Assembly (NCBI RefSeq): GCF_050529585.1 | Contig: NZ_CP172882.1 | Coordinates: forward strand, 1,984,001-2,048,000 | Reading direction: 5' to 3' | DNA: 64,000 bases | From: Enterococcus_D sp050529585 | Lineage (GTDB): Bacteria > Bacillota > Bacilli > Lactobacillales > Enterococcaceae | Part shown: piece after piece, positions 50,492 through 59,237 of the stretch | How the letters are laid out: each line of letters opens with the position of its first letter | Numbering within the stretch: position 1 is the stretch's first letter | Program-made: the position numbers and the translations under genes | The notes under the pieces: model-generated | Databases searched by the model: none | What the model was told of the DNA's origin: nothing | The model's input: only the letters and a program-made list of their open reading frames with translations

Positions 50492-51928
50492 CTATTCGCC
50501 TAATTTTGGATCAATTTTGTTTGCTGAGATAACAAATGGTGCCCAGATAAAGAATGTCACCACCATACAGACTAATGTAACGATTGGTGCACGCCAGTCA
50601 GCCCCAGTTGCTAAGAATGATAGCAGCATTGGTGGTACAACCCAAGTTACTTGTTGCGAAACTGGTGCGACTAAGCCAAAGTATGTTGCTAACCAACCAA
50701 TTGATGTTGCAACAAGTGGTGCAATAATGAATGGAATAAACATGATCGCATTCAATACGATTGGCAATCCAAACATGACTGGTTCATTAATATTGAAGAT
50801 ACCAGGTCCAATCGACAGTTTTGCAACTGTCAGATAATCTGCACGTTTTGAGAAAATCAGGATAGCGATCAGTAATACGATCGTTCCTCCAGAACCGCCG
50901 AACCATGCAAAAGCATCAAAGGAACCGCGAACCCACATATACGCTTTGCCATCTTCGATTGCTGCTAGTACAGCGCTTGTCCCTGTTTGTCCTTCATATC
51001 CTTTTTGGAAGATATCGATATTGATCAATTGTGCTTGACCCCAAATACCTTCTAAAACTGGTGCCAAAACGTTTGGTCCATGAATACCAAAGAACCAGAA
51101 GATTTGAACAAAGATCGTAACAATCAAGACAGCACCTAAACCTTGAGACAATCCCAAGAATGGTTCTGCAATATATTTTTGTACAAGATCGATAATCAGC
51201 TGTCCATCTGTCAATTTGCCAACGATAAAGTTGATGATTGCAATCACATACAATGCAATCGTTGCTGGCAAGATTGCAGCGAATGCTTTCGATACAGCTG
51301 GCGGAACTGAATCCGGCATTTTGATCGTGATATCCGCTAACATCAATTTACAGAAAATAATAACTGAGATTGCACCCATGATCATAACTGTAAAATAAGC
51401 ATTACCATTTAAATGATTCAGATTAAGCCAACCCCAACCACCGGCTGTGATCGCATCAGCTGTTGCCGTCCAACCTGTATTCGCTGAACCGGCATTGATT
51501 TCATCCATCAATGCAGCTGGTACAGTCGTAGCAACTGACGTGCTGTATGAAAAAGCAATCCCTTGGATCAAAGTAGCTACCCCGACGATCCCACCTGCGA
51601 GATCATTGACACGGTAAGCGCGTGCTAAATTATACCCCCAAGAAAAGGCAAAGACTAAACCGGCAACTGCCAATGTACCATTCCAAACAAACCCATTAAT
51701 ACTAATAATTTCACGAATAACTGGAATCGTACTTGCATCATAACTTGGCCAAAATTGTGGTGGTAAATCACGAATAATTGCATTGATCATTACAGCAATA
51801 GAACCTGCCATTGTTGCAGGCATTGTACCGATAAAAGCATCACGTAAAGCAACTAAGTGCTTCTGTGCGCCGATTTTTGCGGCTACAGGGAGAATATACT
51901 TCTCCATCCAACTTGTTAATCCATCCAT
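50492..51928 (-). CDS. PTS lactose/cellobiose-family EIIC
   Basis: A 478-aa membrane permease with about ten helices. Family marks: GSIAVMINAIIRDLP, FWFFGIHGPNVLAPVLEGIW, GGSGGTIVLLIAI, GPGIFNINEPVMFGLPIVLNA with the sugar-binding Asn-Glu-Pro block, and FLATGADWRAPIV. It imports a disaccharide (cellobiose, chitobiose or a beta-glucoside) and is phosphorylated through EIIB. It starts 80 bases after EIIA, after AGGAGG. Confidence 0.93.
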   Translation of the reverse strand: MDGLTSWMEKYILPVAAKIGAQKHLVALRDAFIGTMPATMAGSIAVMINAIIRDLPPQFWPSYDASTIPVIREIISINGFVWNGTLAVAGLVFAFSWGYNLARAYRVNDLAGGIVGVATLIQGIAFSYSTSVATTVPAALMDEINAGSANTGWTATADAITAGGWGWLNLNHLNGNAYFTVMIMGAISVIIFCKLMLADITIKMPDSVPPAVSKAFAAILPATIALYVIAIINFIVGKLTDGQLIIDLVQKYIAEPFLGLSQGLGAVLIVTIFVQIFWFFGIHGPNVLAPVLEGIWGQAQLINIDIFQKGYEGQTGTSAVLAAIEDGKAYMWVRGSFDAFAWFGGSGGTIVLLIAILIFSKRADYLTVAKLSIGPGIFNINEPVMFGLPIVLNAIMFIPFIIAPLVATSIGWLATYFGLVAPVSQQVTWVVPPMLLSFLATGADWRAPIVTLVCMVVTFFIWAPFVISANKIDPKLGE

Positions 51929-52008
51929 TTTATTTCCTCCTATAAGTCCTATTCGTCAAAGAAGATTTTTTGATTCATCGACAATAACTACTTCTATCCG
52001 TTCAAAGA

Positions 52009-52326
52009 TTATTCGTTATTTAGACGTCGATAGACATCAATGATTTCTTTCGCTAAATCGGTAAATGCGATCGATGTCATTAAGTGGTCTTGAGAATGCA
52101 CTGTTAATAAAGTGACTGTCATATGATTGCCTTGCGCTTCTTGTGTCAACAATCCTGTTTGTGAGTGATGTGCTTCGACCAATGATGCTTCTGCATCTTT
52201 GATTTTTGCATCTGCTAACTCAAAGTTGCCTTCTTTTGCTGCAGCGATTGCTTCCATTGCATCACTTTTGGCATTCCCCCCATACATGATCAATCCCATA
52301 ATGGCTTCCAAATTTTGCTCATCCAT
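52009..52326 (-). CDS. PTS lactose/cellobiose-family EIIA
   Basis: A 105-aa all-helical phosphocarrier. The active His is His77 in LLTVHSQDHLM, with Asp80 as the conserved metal-binding residue. VEAHHSQTGLLTQEA is the other conserved block. It passes phosphate from HPr to EIIB. AGGAGG precedes the ATG. Confidence 0.94.
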   Translation of the reverse strand: MDEQNLEAIMGLIMYGGNAKSDAMEAIAAAKEGNFELADAKIKDAEASLVEAHHSQTGLLTQEAQGNHMTVTLLTVHSQDHLMTSIAFTDLAKEIIDVYRRLNNE

Positions 52327-52361
52327 CTTAAAAAATCCTCCTTACACTTCCATACATTTAT

Positions 52362-52679
52362 TTATTTCATTAAGTTTTCAGCTTGTGCCAAAACTTTTTC
52401 GCCATTCATCATGCCATAATCTGCCATGTTGATGACTTCTAAAGGAATACCTTTAGGTGCTAATTTTTGTTCAAATTGTGCTTTCATAAATCGAACTTGC
52501 GGTCCTAGCAACAACACATCCACTGGTTTTGATTCTAAATGTTGATCTGCTTCTGAAGCTGAGACAGCGAAGATATCCGCGTCGATTCCTTTTGCTTCTG
52601 CTGCTTTTTGCATTTTTGTTACCAATAAACTCGTACTCATTCCTGCTGAACAAACAAGCATAATCGTTTTCTTAGCCAT
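52362..52679 (-). CDS. PTS lactose/cellobiose-family EIIB
   Basis: A 105-aa phosphocarrier with the active Cys10 in MLVCSAGMSTSLLV, then the standard EIIB fold (DVLLLGPQVRFMKAQFEQ, MADYGMMNGEKVL). It phosphorylates the sugar during EIIC transport. It is the first operon gene, with AAAGGAGCG before the ATG. A longer upstream frame is rejected since it crosses the sigma-54 promoter. Confidence 0.95.
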   Translation of the reverse strand: MAKKTIMLVCSAGMSTSLLVTKMQKAAEAKGIDADIFAVSASEADQHLESKPVDVLLLGPQVRFMKAQFEQKLAPKGIPLEVINMADYGMMNGEKVLAQAENLMK

Positions 52680-52722
52680 TGTGTATTCGCTCCTTTCTGT
52701 TTGATCGTTACACTTAACTATA

Positions 52723-52738
52723 AAGCAAAAAACGTGCC
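52723..52738 (-). promoter_or_regulatory. Sigma-54 (-24/-12) promoter of PTS operon
   Basis: TGGCAC-GTTTT-TTGCT on the minus strand matches the RpoN consensus TGGCACNNNNNTTGCW at every fixed position. It lies about 45 bases upstream of the EIIB start and fits activation by the adjacent LevR-type protein. Confidence 0.92.
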
Positions 52739-52792
52739 AAAAAAAAATCGGCGCAAACCTTGTTTTATCAAAGGTCTGAACCAATTTTATTT

Positions 52793-52836
52793 TTACACAC
52801 TCACCGAATTCTCATTACACACTAATATTGTGTGCG
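52793..52836 (-). promoter_or_regulatory. Candidate upstream activator sites: tandem TTACACACT repeats
   Basis: TTACACACT occurs at 52793-52801 and 52815-52823, exactly 22 bases apart (two helical turns), 55-100 bases upstream of the -24/-12 promoter. The second forms an inverted repeat CACAC-7-GTGTG with its neighbour and overlaps the regulator's stop codon. A third copy lies before the regulator gene (55547-55555). Confidence 0.55.
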
Positions 52837-55529
52837 GATTCATGATAATTTTTGATTTCATTTTCCAGAAACATTTGGGTCAAATACGCAATTTCATCTT
52901 CTGATATTTTGATTTGGTAATTTTTTTCTATCTGTAATAAGTGGGTCCGCAAGACATCATTTTCAATGCGGTAGCGTTTTTGGAATGTCGCCAAATCTTT
53001 GAACTGTCTGCCAGGTTCTTTTTTCAATAAACTTTCTACCAAGAAAGCCAAATGGATGACCAACCCAGCATCGACTGTCGGTTCAACGATGACATGCAGC
53101 TGATTTTGGATCTGATGTACGATTTTTTGCAAACTTTCGATCAAATGATAAACAGACCCCACATGGGTCAAGGTGTTTTCTAATGACCGGACGATTTTTT
53201 CGATTGGTACTTCATCTGAAACAATTCTTTTCAAAACATTTAGTCGATCATCATCAAATACATCATATGCAGAAAAGAAAGGAATATTTTGATAATCGAT
53301 TTCAACCGTTCCAGCAATGGCTTTGATTTCATACTCCTCTAACAAACCATCGATATGTTTTTTAAATGTTTCTTTTTCAATAAACTGCATTTGAATGATT
53401 TCGACTTGTGCTTGGTCTACGACTGGAAAAATTCTCTGATAAAGTTTTGCAGCCACACCTTCGCCAGTAAAACAAGTGACGATCACAGCTTTTTTGTTTC
53501 CTTTTGCCTCATGAACGGTTCGGAATTGCTCTTGGACAATCGTTTCAAATGAACGTTGAATATTTTGATAGATATCTTCTAAACTGCGTCCACCATCGGC
53601 CATACGCAATGCTTCTAGAACGATCATGGTACTCGTCATCGAAATTGCTTTGGTTCGGATACCTGTTTCTTCAAAGATCAAATTTGCAAAAGAATTAAGC
53701 GACCCCATATCGGTCAATAATAATAATCCGTTACTCAGCCTATCTTTGTTGTCTGCTACGAAGGTCAGCAATTCATCATACATATGTCCTACTGACATAT
53801 CAAGTGACATGTTCATGGCTTTACCGCTCTTTGTTCCTAAAAGTTCCTGTGCGGCAGCCAACATGCTGCTGGCAGTGGCCGTTCCATGCATCAGTACGAT
53901 GATTTCAATTTTTTCTAAAGGCAGATCGGCAGATTGTTTGACTTGAATTGCTAAGAACATACTAATAAACCCAATCTCATCAAAGGGGATCTCCACTTCC
54001 TGTTCCTCTTCAATGATTGTCGACAGGTCCATTGCCACTTGAAATTCTGATTTGAGGTTCTTGCGCACTGTATTCAAATCTGGATGAACGATCATATGTC
54101 CATCTTTCACGCGTTCTAGCGTGCTTTGCACATGGAGCGCAAAAGCAAAACGCGCTTTTTCATTGTACGTTCTAGACAGTTCCTGCTCTGCAATATCGTA
54201 TAAGCGATTAGATAAGCGCCAAATATCTTCTGGAATCAATTCTTTATGAACAGGATGTTGAATCAATTCTTCAACATATTTTTCAAAATAGGCATCGACA
54301 TCTTTGGAAATCAGATTTTCCAAATCAACATTCTCTACCCCTGTTTCAATCAAAGAACTGACTTTTTCTTCAATCTCATTGTATACTTGCATATTTCGTT
54401 GTGGATCATGAGACCAGACAATATCTTGATCACCAGGCTCAAAGCGCATGAAATCGCCTTTGCCATCTAGAAAGTAATCCAACCTTTCGGATATTTCTTT
54501 GATTTTCAGCAGGCCTTTTTGGACTTGCAAGGAGCAGTCTTCTTTACGGATCAGCAAATTCTTTTTGCCATAGGTTCGATAATGAAGAAAAGCTTTGGCA
54601 CAAACTAATTTTAGGTCTCGCTTGATTTGTCCAATATTGCCTTCAGCATCATAGAGCATAAAGGCCAAAATCGCATCTCGCTCCACGTCGATCCGCTGAT
54701 TCAAGCGGGTGGCTTCTTGCTTGATAAATAAGGAAATGATTTCGTACCGTTCATCAAGTGAACGACTTTCAACATTAGGTAGCGTGATCGCCATTGGGAT
54801 CCGACGATTGAATGTCGTCAAAAAATTGGTTGAAGATTCCGTGGTGGCACCAATGATTTGTACCGCAGCCTCATAAACTTGATTGCTTTCACCTAATGGG
54901 CGATAGACACCTTTATCAATAAACGTAAAGAGCATTTCCTGTCCTTCCGGCGGCAGGCGATGAATCTCATCTAGGAATAAAATACCGCCATCGGCTTTGG
55001 CCATCAAGCCCGGACTATCTTCTGATGCACCCGTATAGGCACCTTTTTTGATTCCAAAAATATGACCAAACAACAGTTGCGGATTTTGGGCATAGTCTGC
55101 ACAATTAAAAGAAACAAAGGGTGCATCTTTTTTCAGCATTTTTGATTCAACTGCAAAATGATACATGCATTCCGCAAACATTGATTTGCCGGTTCCCGTT
55201 TCCCCAAAAATAATGGTATGCAAACCTCTAGGCGGATATAATATAGCTGCTTTGGCCTGTTGGATACTGACTTTTAACGAAGCCTGAACCCCAACTAAAC
55301 TTTCAAAACTTACTTCAGACGAAATATCGACATGAACAGTTTCTTCTAATGGCTCATAAACTACAGGTCGCCCTGGTCGCTTGCCAATTTTGCTTTCTTT
55401 ATATAATTCACTGAGATAACGGCTTGCGTTGCTACGATCGATTTGCAAGATTTTGGCTACATCGACAGCAGTCAATCCTTGTTTATGCAGTTCAATCGTT
55501 TGAAAAATCTCTTCTTTTCGAGAGTTCAA
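52815..55529 (-). CDS. LevR-type sigma-54-dependent PRD activator
   Basis: A 904-aa regulator. N-terminal winged HTH (about 1-60: GLTAVDVAKILQIDRSNASRYLSEL), AAA+ domain (about 75-330) with GETGTGKS and the RpoN-contact loop GAYTGA, a variant of GAFTGA, and GGILFLDEIHRLP. Then PRD1 (about 430-550), an EIIA-Man-like domain (IIVLMHGTATASSM), an EIIB-Gat-like part with Cys in VTCFTGEGVA, and PRD2 (about 790-890). HPr and EIIB phosphorylate such proteins, tying operon activity to sugar. The start codon is TTG, 7 bases after GAGGAGG. It lies just upstream of the operon it should control. Confidence 0.92.
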   Translation of the reverse strand: MNSRKEEIFQTIELHKQGLTAVDVAKILQIDRSNASRYLSELYKESKIGKRPGRPVVYEPLEETVHVDISSEVSFESLVGVQASLKVSIQQAKAAILYPPRGLHTIIFGETGTGKSMFAECMYHFAVESKMLKKDAPFVSFNCADYAQNPQLLFGHIFGIKKGAYTGASEDSPGLMAKADGGILFLDEIHRLPPEGQEMLFTFIDKGVYRPLGESNQVYEAAVQIIGATTESSTNFLTTFNRRIPMAITLPNVESRSLDERYEIISLFIKQEATRLNQRIDVERDAILAFMLYDAEGNIGQIKRDLKLVCAKAFLHYRTYGKKNLLIRKEDCSLQVQKGLLKIKEISERLDYFLDGKGDFMRFEPGDQDIVWSHDPQRNMQVYNEIEEKVSSLIETGVENVDLENLISKDVDAYFEKYVEELIQHPVHKELIPEDIWRLSNRLYDIAEQELSRTYNEKARFAFALHVQSTLERVKDGHMIVHPDLNTVRKNLKSEFQVAMDLSTIIEEEQEVEIPFDEIGFISMFLAIQVKQSADLPLEKIEIIVLMHGTATASSMLAAAQELLGTKSGKAMNMSLDMSVGHMYDELLTFVADNKDRLSNGLLLLTDMGSLNSFANLIFEETGIRTKAISMTSTMIVLEALRMADGGRSLEDIYQNIQRSFETIVQEQFRTVHEAKGNKKAVIVTCFTGEGVAAKLYQRIFPVVDQAQVEIIQMQFIEKETFKKHIDGLLEEYEIKAIAGTVEIDYQNIPFFSAYDVFDDDRLNVLKRIVSDEVPIEKIVRSLENTLTHVGSVYHLIESLQKIVHQIQNQLHVIVEPTVDAGLVIHLAFLVESLLKKEPGRQFKDLATFQKRYRIENDVLRTHLLQIEKNYQIKISEDEIAYLTQMFLENEIKNYHESAHNISV

Positions 55530-55579
55530 TGTAAAGCCTCCTCATCTTACACACTATTTTTCCACCTTTAATGGTAACA

Positions 55580-55607
55580 CAAAAAGACGCTCAATGGCGT
55601 CTTTTCC
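55580..55607 (-). terminator. Terminator overlapping helicase stop
   Basis: AAAAGACGC/GCGTCTTTT stem with a 6-base loop containing the TGA stop of the helicase gene, then a T-run. Confidence 0.82.
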
Positions 55608-56865
55608 CTTTGTCTTTTCGGTTTTTTTGTTTCTTTTTGATTTTTTTTGCAGGAGTGTGTAAATTTTCAGACGTTTTCACGGAAGTTTTCTGCACACTTT
55701 TAGATTTCACGTGTTTCACGGGTTCTGGGATCACCACTGGCGCTTCAGTGTGTAATGCCCTACCATGGAGATATATCTCTTCCAACGTTATATCTAGTTG
55801 CTTCGCAATTTTTTTCAACTCTTTCAATGAATGGTCTTGAACGATCGTTACTACCGTTCCTTCTTTGCCCATGCGTCCAACACGACCGGCACGATGCAGA
55901 TACGACTCTTTATCTAAAGGAACATCTGTATTGATCACATAAGGCAAGCCATGAATGTCTAATCCTCGCGCAGCAACATCTGTAGTCAACAACTGACGCA
56001 CTTTTCCTTGTCTAAAACTTTCTAATGCACCGCGACGGGCCAGTTTATTTTGGTCAGAAGCCAATGTGGCCACTGGTAACCCATGGTACAAGAGTTTTTC
56101 TTCTGCATTCCCCATCGCACTTAACTCATTAAAGAAAACCAATCCTTGAAAATCTGGCAAATGAGCCATCCGTCTAAGCGCATCAACGATTCTACGTTGC
56201 GGATAGTCTAAATAATAGTGGTGGATCTCACCCTTGCTTTGGTCCTCGGCCGTCACATCGATGATCAATGGTGTCGTATCCAACAATGGCTGAATTTCAT
56301 TGATGACTTCATTAGCTGTTGCTGAAAAGAAGCAGCGTTGTGCTTGCTTCGTCAGTGTTTGATTGATTTTAGCTGCTAAACCCAATTGTCCTTCTTTTAA
56401 CAACTGATCGACTTCATCTAAAACCAAAGTGTTGATTTGCTGACTTTTGATTTTTTTGGCTTTGATCAATTCTAAGACTCGACCAGGGGTTCCCACCAAA
56501 ACTTCTGGTTTTGCCTTTAATTTCTCCACTTGACGTTTGGTATTGGCACCGCCAATCAAAGGCTGGACCATCAAATCGATTGCTTGGCCCCACGTGCGGG
56601 CGACTTCCGTTACTTGCATCGCGAGTTCTTGCGAAGAGGTCAAAATCAATAATTGATTGCCTGCGCCTGGGTTTACTTTGCCTAACAGTGGCAAAAGATA
56701 CGCCAATGTTTTGCCGGAACCTGTTGGAGAAACACCAATGACGGATCGCCCTTCCTTTAAAGGATCGTAAACTTTTTCTTGGATCAATGAAGGGGTGCTA
56801 AAACCAGCTTCATGCCATAATTTCTGCCATGTTTCTGGCCATGTCGTACATATAAATTCTGTCAT
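55591..56865 (-). CDS. DEAD-box-type RNA helicase with DEVD motif
   Basis: A 424-aa ATP-dependent RNA helicase. Q motif FSTPSLIQEKV, motif I PTGSGKT, Ib TPGRVLEL, motif II DEVD instead of DEAD, III SAT, V TTDVAARGLDI, VI HRAGRVGR. The last 60 residues are Lys-rich and disordered (PAKKIKKKQKNRKDKGK), probably binding RNA. Overall nearest to the YfmL/CshB-like Firmicute group. The second ATG is used, 8 bases after the GTAGGA site that includes the stop of the preceding gene. Last in sfsA-oxidoreductase-helicase. Confidence 0.9.
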   Translation of the reverse strand: MTEFICTTWPETWQKLWHEAGFSTPSLIQEKVYDPLKEGRSVIGVSPTGSGKTLAYLLPLLGKVNPGAGNQLLILTSSQELAMQVTEVARTWGQAIDLMVQPLIGGANTKRQVEKLKAKPEVLVGTPGRVLELIKAKKIKSQQINTLVLDEVDQLLKEGQLGLAAKINQTLTKQAQRCFFSATANEVINEIQPLLDTTPLIIDVTAEDQSKGEIHHYYLDYPQRRIVDALRRMAHLPDFQGLVFFNELSAMGNAEEKLLYHGLPVATLASDQNKLARRGALESFRQGKVRQLLTTDVAARGLDIHGLPYVINTDVPLDKESYLHRAGRVGRMGKEGTVVTIVQDHSLKELKKIAKQLDITLEEIYLHGRALHTEAPVVIPEPVKHVKSKSVQKTSVKTSENLHTPAKKIKKKQKNRKDKGKRRH

Positions 56866-56876
56866 TTTTTCCATTC

Positions 56877-57878
56877 CTACTCTTGGTCTGCATCGAAATT
56901 GATGTCTGCTTGTTTTCTCATTAGATAGATTGTTTCATTTACGCTGCGGGCCAGTTCGACCCACTCTTCATACCGTTGTCCTTGCAGAGGATCTGTACTA
57001 TTTTCAATCACATCTGCAAAATCATTGGCTTCTTCCACCATCGGATTTGCTTGTGCTGTTACCTCTAATTTGTAGGTGTCTGCTTCTGATCGACCATAGA
57101 AAGTTGCTTCCTCAATCGCATTCACCGCATTTAAATCCAAGGTTCCCTTCTCAAAATAGATTTCGGAACGCAAATTGGAATCAGCGATTTTACCTGTTTG
57201 AATCGTGACATCAAAGTCTGGATAGCGCAAAATGGCACTTCCAATGCCATCGACACCGGTGGTCAACTTGCGGGCAAAATAATGGATCCCTTCTGGTTTG
57301 CCAAACCAAGCCAATGTAGCGTATATAGTATACACACCCAAATCAGCCAATGCCCCGCCAGAAAAATGGGGAGAAAAAATATTCGGCTCTTCTCCAGCCA
57401 ATACAGCATCATAACGAGACGAATATTTCATATACGAGAAATTTGCGCCAATGATGTTTCCTTTGGTTGGCAAAAAGTCAGCTATCGTGCGAAAACTTTT
57501 CTCGTGAATATTTCTGGCTGCTTCAAAAAACAGCACTTGTTGTTGATTTGCTAATGAAATGATTTCTGACATTTCTTTGGGTGTCGAGAAAGCTGGTTTT
57601 TCAACAATCACGTGTTTACCAGCAAGAATGGCTTGTTTGGCTTGTTCAAAGTGCAAACTATTTGGTGATGCTATATAGACTGCATCGATTTCCTCTAGTC
57701 CAAAGAATTTCTGCAAGTCCGTTTCGTAAAGGGGGTCACCATATTTTTTGCCAAAAGTTTCTGCCTTTGCCAATGTCCTTGAATAAACTGCCCGCAGGCG
57801 ATAACGGTTTGTCAAATGGGCAGCTTCAACAAATTGATCAGTTATCCAATTGGTGCCGATAATTCCTAAATGTATCAT
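56877..57878 (-). CDS. Gfo/Idh/MocA family oxidoreductase
   Basis: A 333-aa NAD(P)-dependent dehydrogenase. N-terminal Rossmann fold (LGIIGTNWITDQFVEAA), AVYIASPNSLHFEQAKQAILAGKHVIVEKPAF with the conserved Glu-Lys-Pro, then a C-terminal substrate domain (GGALADLGVYTIYATLAWFG). Substrate is a sugar or cyclitol derivative, not predictable. AGGG lies 5 bases before the ATG. It follows sfsA after 7 bases. Confidence 0.92.
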   Translation of the reverse strand: MIHLGIIGTNWITDQFVEAAHLTNRYRLRAVYSRTLAKAETFGKKYGDPLYETDLQKFFGLEEIDAVYIASPNSLHFEQAKQAILAGKHVIVEKPAFSTPKEMSEIISLANQQQVLFFEAARNIHEKSFRTIADFLPTKGNIIGANFSYMKYSSRYDAVLAGEEPNIFSPHFSGGALADLGVYTIYATLAWFGKPEGIHYFARKLTTGVDGIGSAILRYPDFDVTIQTGKIADSNLRSEIYFEKGTLDLNAVNAIEEATFYGRSEADTYKLEVTAQANPMVEEANDFADVIENSTDPLQGQRYEEWVELARSVNETIYLMRKQADINFDADQE

Positions 57879-57885
57879 ATGAACC

Positions 57886-58626
57886 CTACTTTCTTTTTTC
57901 ATTATTTGGATCATTAAATGGTGCATTTAAATCAAACGGTACTTCAGAGAGAAGCTGGATCTCTCCTTGATTGACTTGACAATTGTAGGCAATAACTTCT
58001 ACCCCGACGGATTGCGCCTCTTTTATTGCATCTGCCAATGCAGGCTGCATCTGCCGATGGATCGTCGCTACGTCCACATTTTCAAATTGAATCATAAATA
58101 AGACTGCTGCATAGTAGCCAATTTTTTTGGCTTGGATCAACTCATTGACATGTTTCAATCCTCTAATAGTGGGGGCATCTGGAAAGGCACCGACCCGCTC
58201 ATTTTCTAATGTCATCCCTTTGACTTCGACAAAGCCAGTTTCACCTTGATCGGTCTCGAAATAAAAATCAAATTTTGACTGCCCATACTTCACTTCTCGC
58301 CGCAGCAAAACAATGGTGCCTTGTAGGTGAGGCAATTGGATACGGCCATCCAACATGCCTTCGTAGGCCAAGCGATTGGGTATTTGACTATCGATATTGA
58401 TCCATTGTTCTTGCTTTTTCACAGCAATCAAATCATACTTCGTCTTTCTCTTAGGATTGTCCCAATACTGCAAAATCACCGACACACCTTCGATCAAGAC
58501 TTCTTTGCCCCGCCCTGTATTTTTGACATGGACGACAACCTCTTCACCAGTAACTAAACGACAACGCGCAACAAACCGATTGTCTCTTGCAACAAAAGTA
58601 CCCATGACAACATTCGGATAGTTCAT
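57886..58626 (-). CDS. sfsA: SfsA family protein
   Basis: A 246-aa protein of the sugar fermentation stimulation family. Marks: VHVKNTGRGKEVL near residue 35, KYDLIAV, FVEVKGMTLEN (PD-(D/E)XK-like core), and FPDAPTIRGLKHVNEL. In E. coli it was linked to maltose metabolism; the fold suggests a nuclease or nucleic-acid binder. No activity is assigned here. First gene of a three-gene operon. Confidence 0.93.
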   Translation of the reverse strand: MNYPNVVMGTFVARDNRFVARCRLVTGEEVVVHVKNTGRGKEVLIEGVSVILQYWDNPKRKTKYDLIAVKKQEQWINIDSQIPNRLAYEGMLDGRIQLPHLQGTIVLLRREVKYGQSKFDFYFETDQGETGFVEVKGMTLENERVGAFPDAPTIRGLKHVNELIQAKKIGYYAAVLFMIQFENVDVATIHRQMQPALADAIKEAQSVGVEVIAYNCQVNQGEIQLLSEVPFDLNAPFNDPNNEKRK

Positions 58627-58716
58627 TTTATCACCTATTCTTTTGAATCATAGCATAGTTTTCTAAAAACTTCTAAAGTTCAAACTAAAGTACCATGTTT
58701 TTTTACCTTCTCATGG

Positions 58717-58780
58717 TATACTAGTTTCAATAATTTTACCACTTCGTAGGCAAGTTTTTGCGGATAAATCATTGAAGTGG
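58717..58780 (+). promoter_or_regulatory. Promoter and structured leader of DUF4828 gene
   Basis: Extended -10 TGG-TATACT at 58714-58722. CCACTTC (58739-58745) pairs with GAAGTGG (58774-58780), seven bases ahead of the ATG, and could hide the ribosome site. An inner GCAA/TTGC adds to the hairpin. Confidence 0.45.
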
Positions 58781-58786
58781 CTTTAG

Positions 58787-59146
58787 ATGGGACGTGAATG
58801 CGTGAAAAAGAAATCGTTATTGATTGGCTTATCATTGGCGACTGGGTTTGTCAGCTCCATTTTACTAAAAAAAGAAAAGCAAAAACAGGAGATTCGGCAA
58901 AACTTTATTGGTAAATGGCAATTTACTTCCAAGATGAAAGAACCAATTATCGTAGAAATAGGTGCGGATTATACTCTTTCAATAGAAGAAAAAGTTGTTC
59001 CAACTACCATCGTTGAGCTCTCACCAATGCGGCTTGTTTTACTCGACTCATTTGGGTATCATCTGATTTTTGAACAAAAGGGTGCTGTCATCACTTTATA
59101 CGATGAAGCGGAAGATACCCACTATTCTCTTAAGAAGTGTGATTGA
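58787..59146 (+). CDS. DUF4828 family small protein
   Basis: A 119-aa protein with a short hydrophobic N-terminus (LLIGLSLATGFVSSILL), perhaps a membrane anchor or signal, then a small beta domain: FIGKWQFTSKMKEPIIVEI, YTLSIEEKVVPTTIVEL, LVLLDSFGYHLIFEQKG. The pattern fits DUF4828, of unknown role. The start is uncertain: the ATG or a GTG five codons later, each with a weak ribosome site. Divergent from sfsA. Confidence 0.72.
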   Translation: MGRECVKKKSLLIGLSLATGFVSSILLKKEKQKQEIRQNFIGKWQFTSKMKEPIIVEIGADYTLSIEEKVVPTTIVELSPMRLVLLDSFGYHLIFEQKGAVITLYDEAEDTHYSLKKCD

Positions 59147-59237
59147 TCAATTCATTTTTTCTTCACAATTTCTTCTGTTAATTATCAGACTTTTTCCCAG
59201 CTTTCACAGTGGGTTCATGTTATGATATATATATCAA
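59147..59237. other. Short gap before tRNA-like element
   Basis: No gene. An extended -10 (TGT-TATGAT, 59218-59226) about 12 bases before the tRNA-like element would start an RNA near 59233. Confidence 0.4.
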
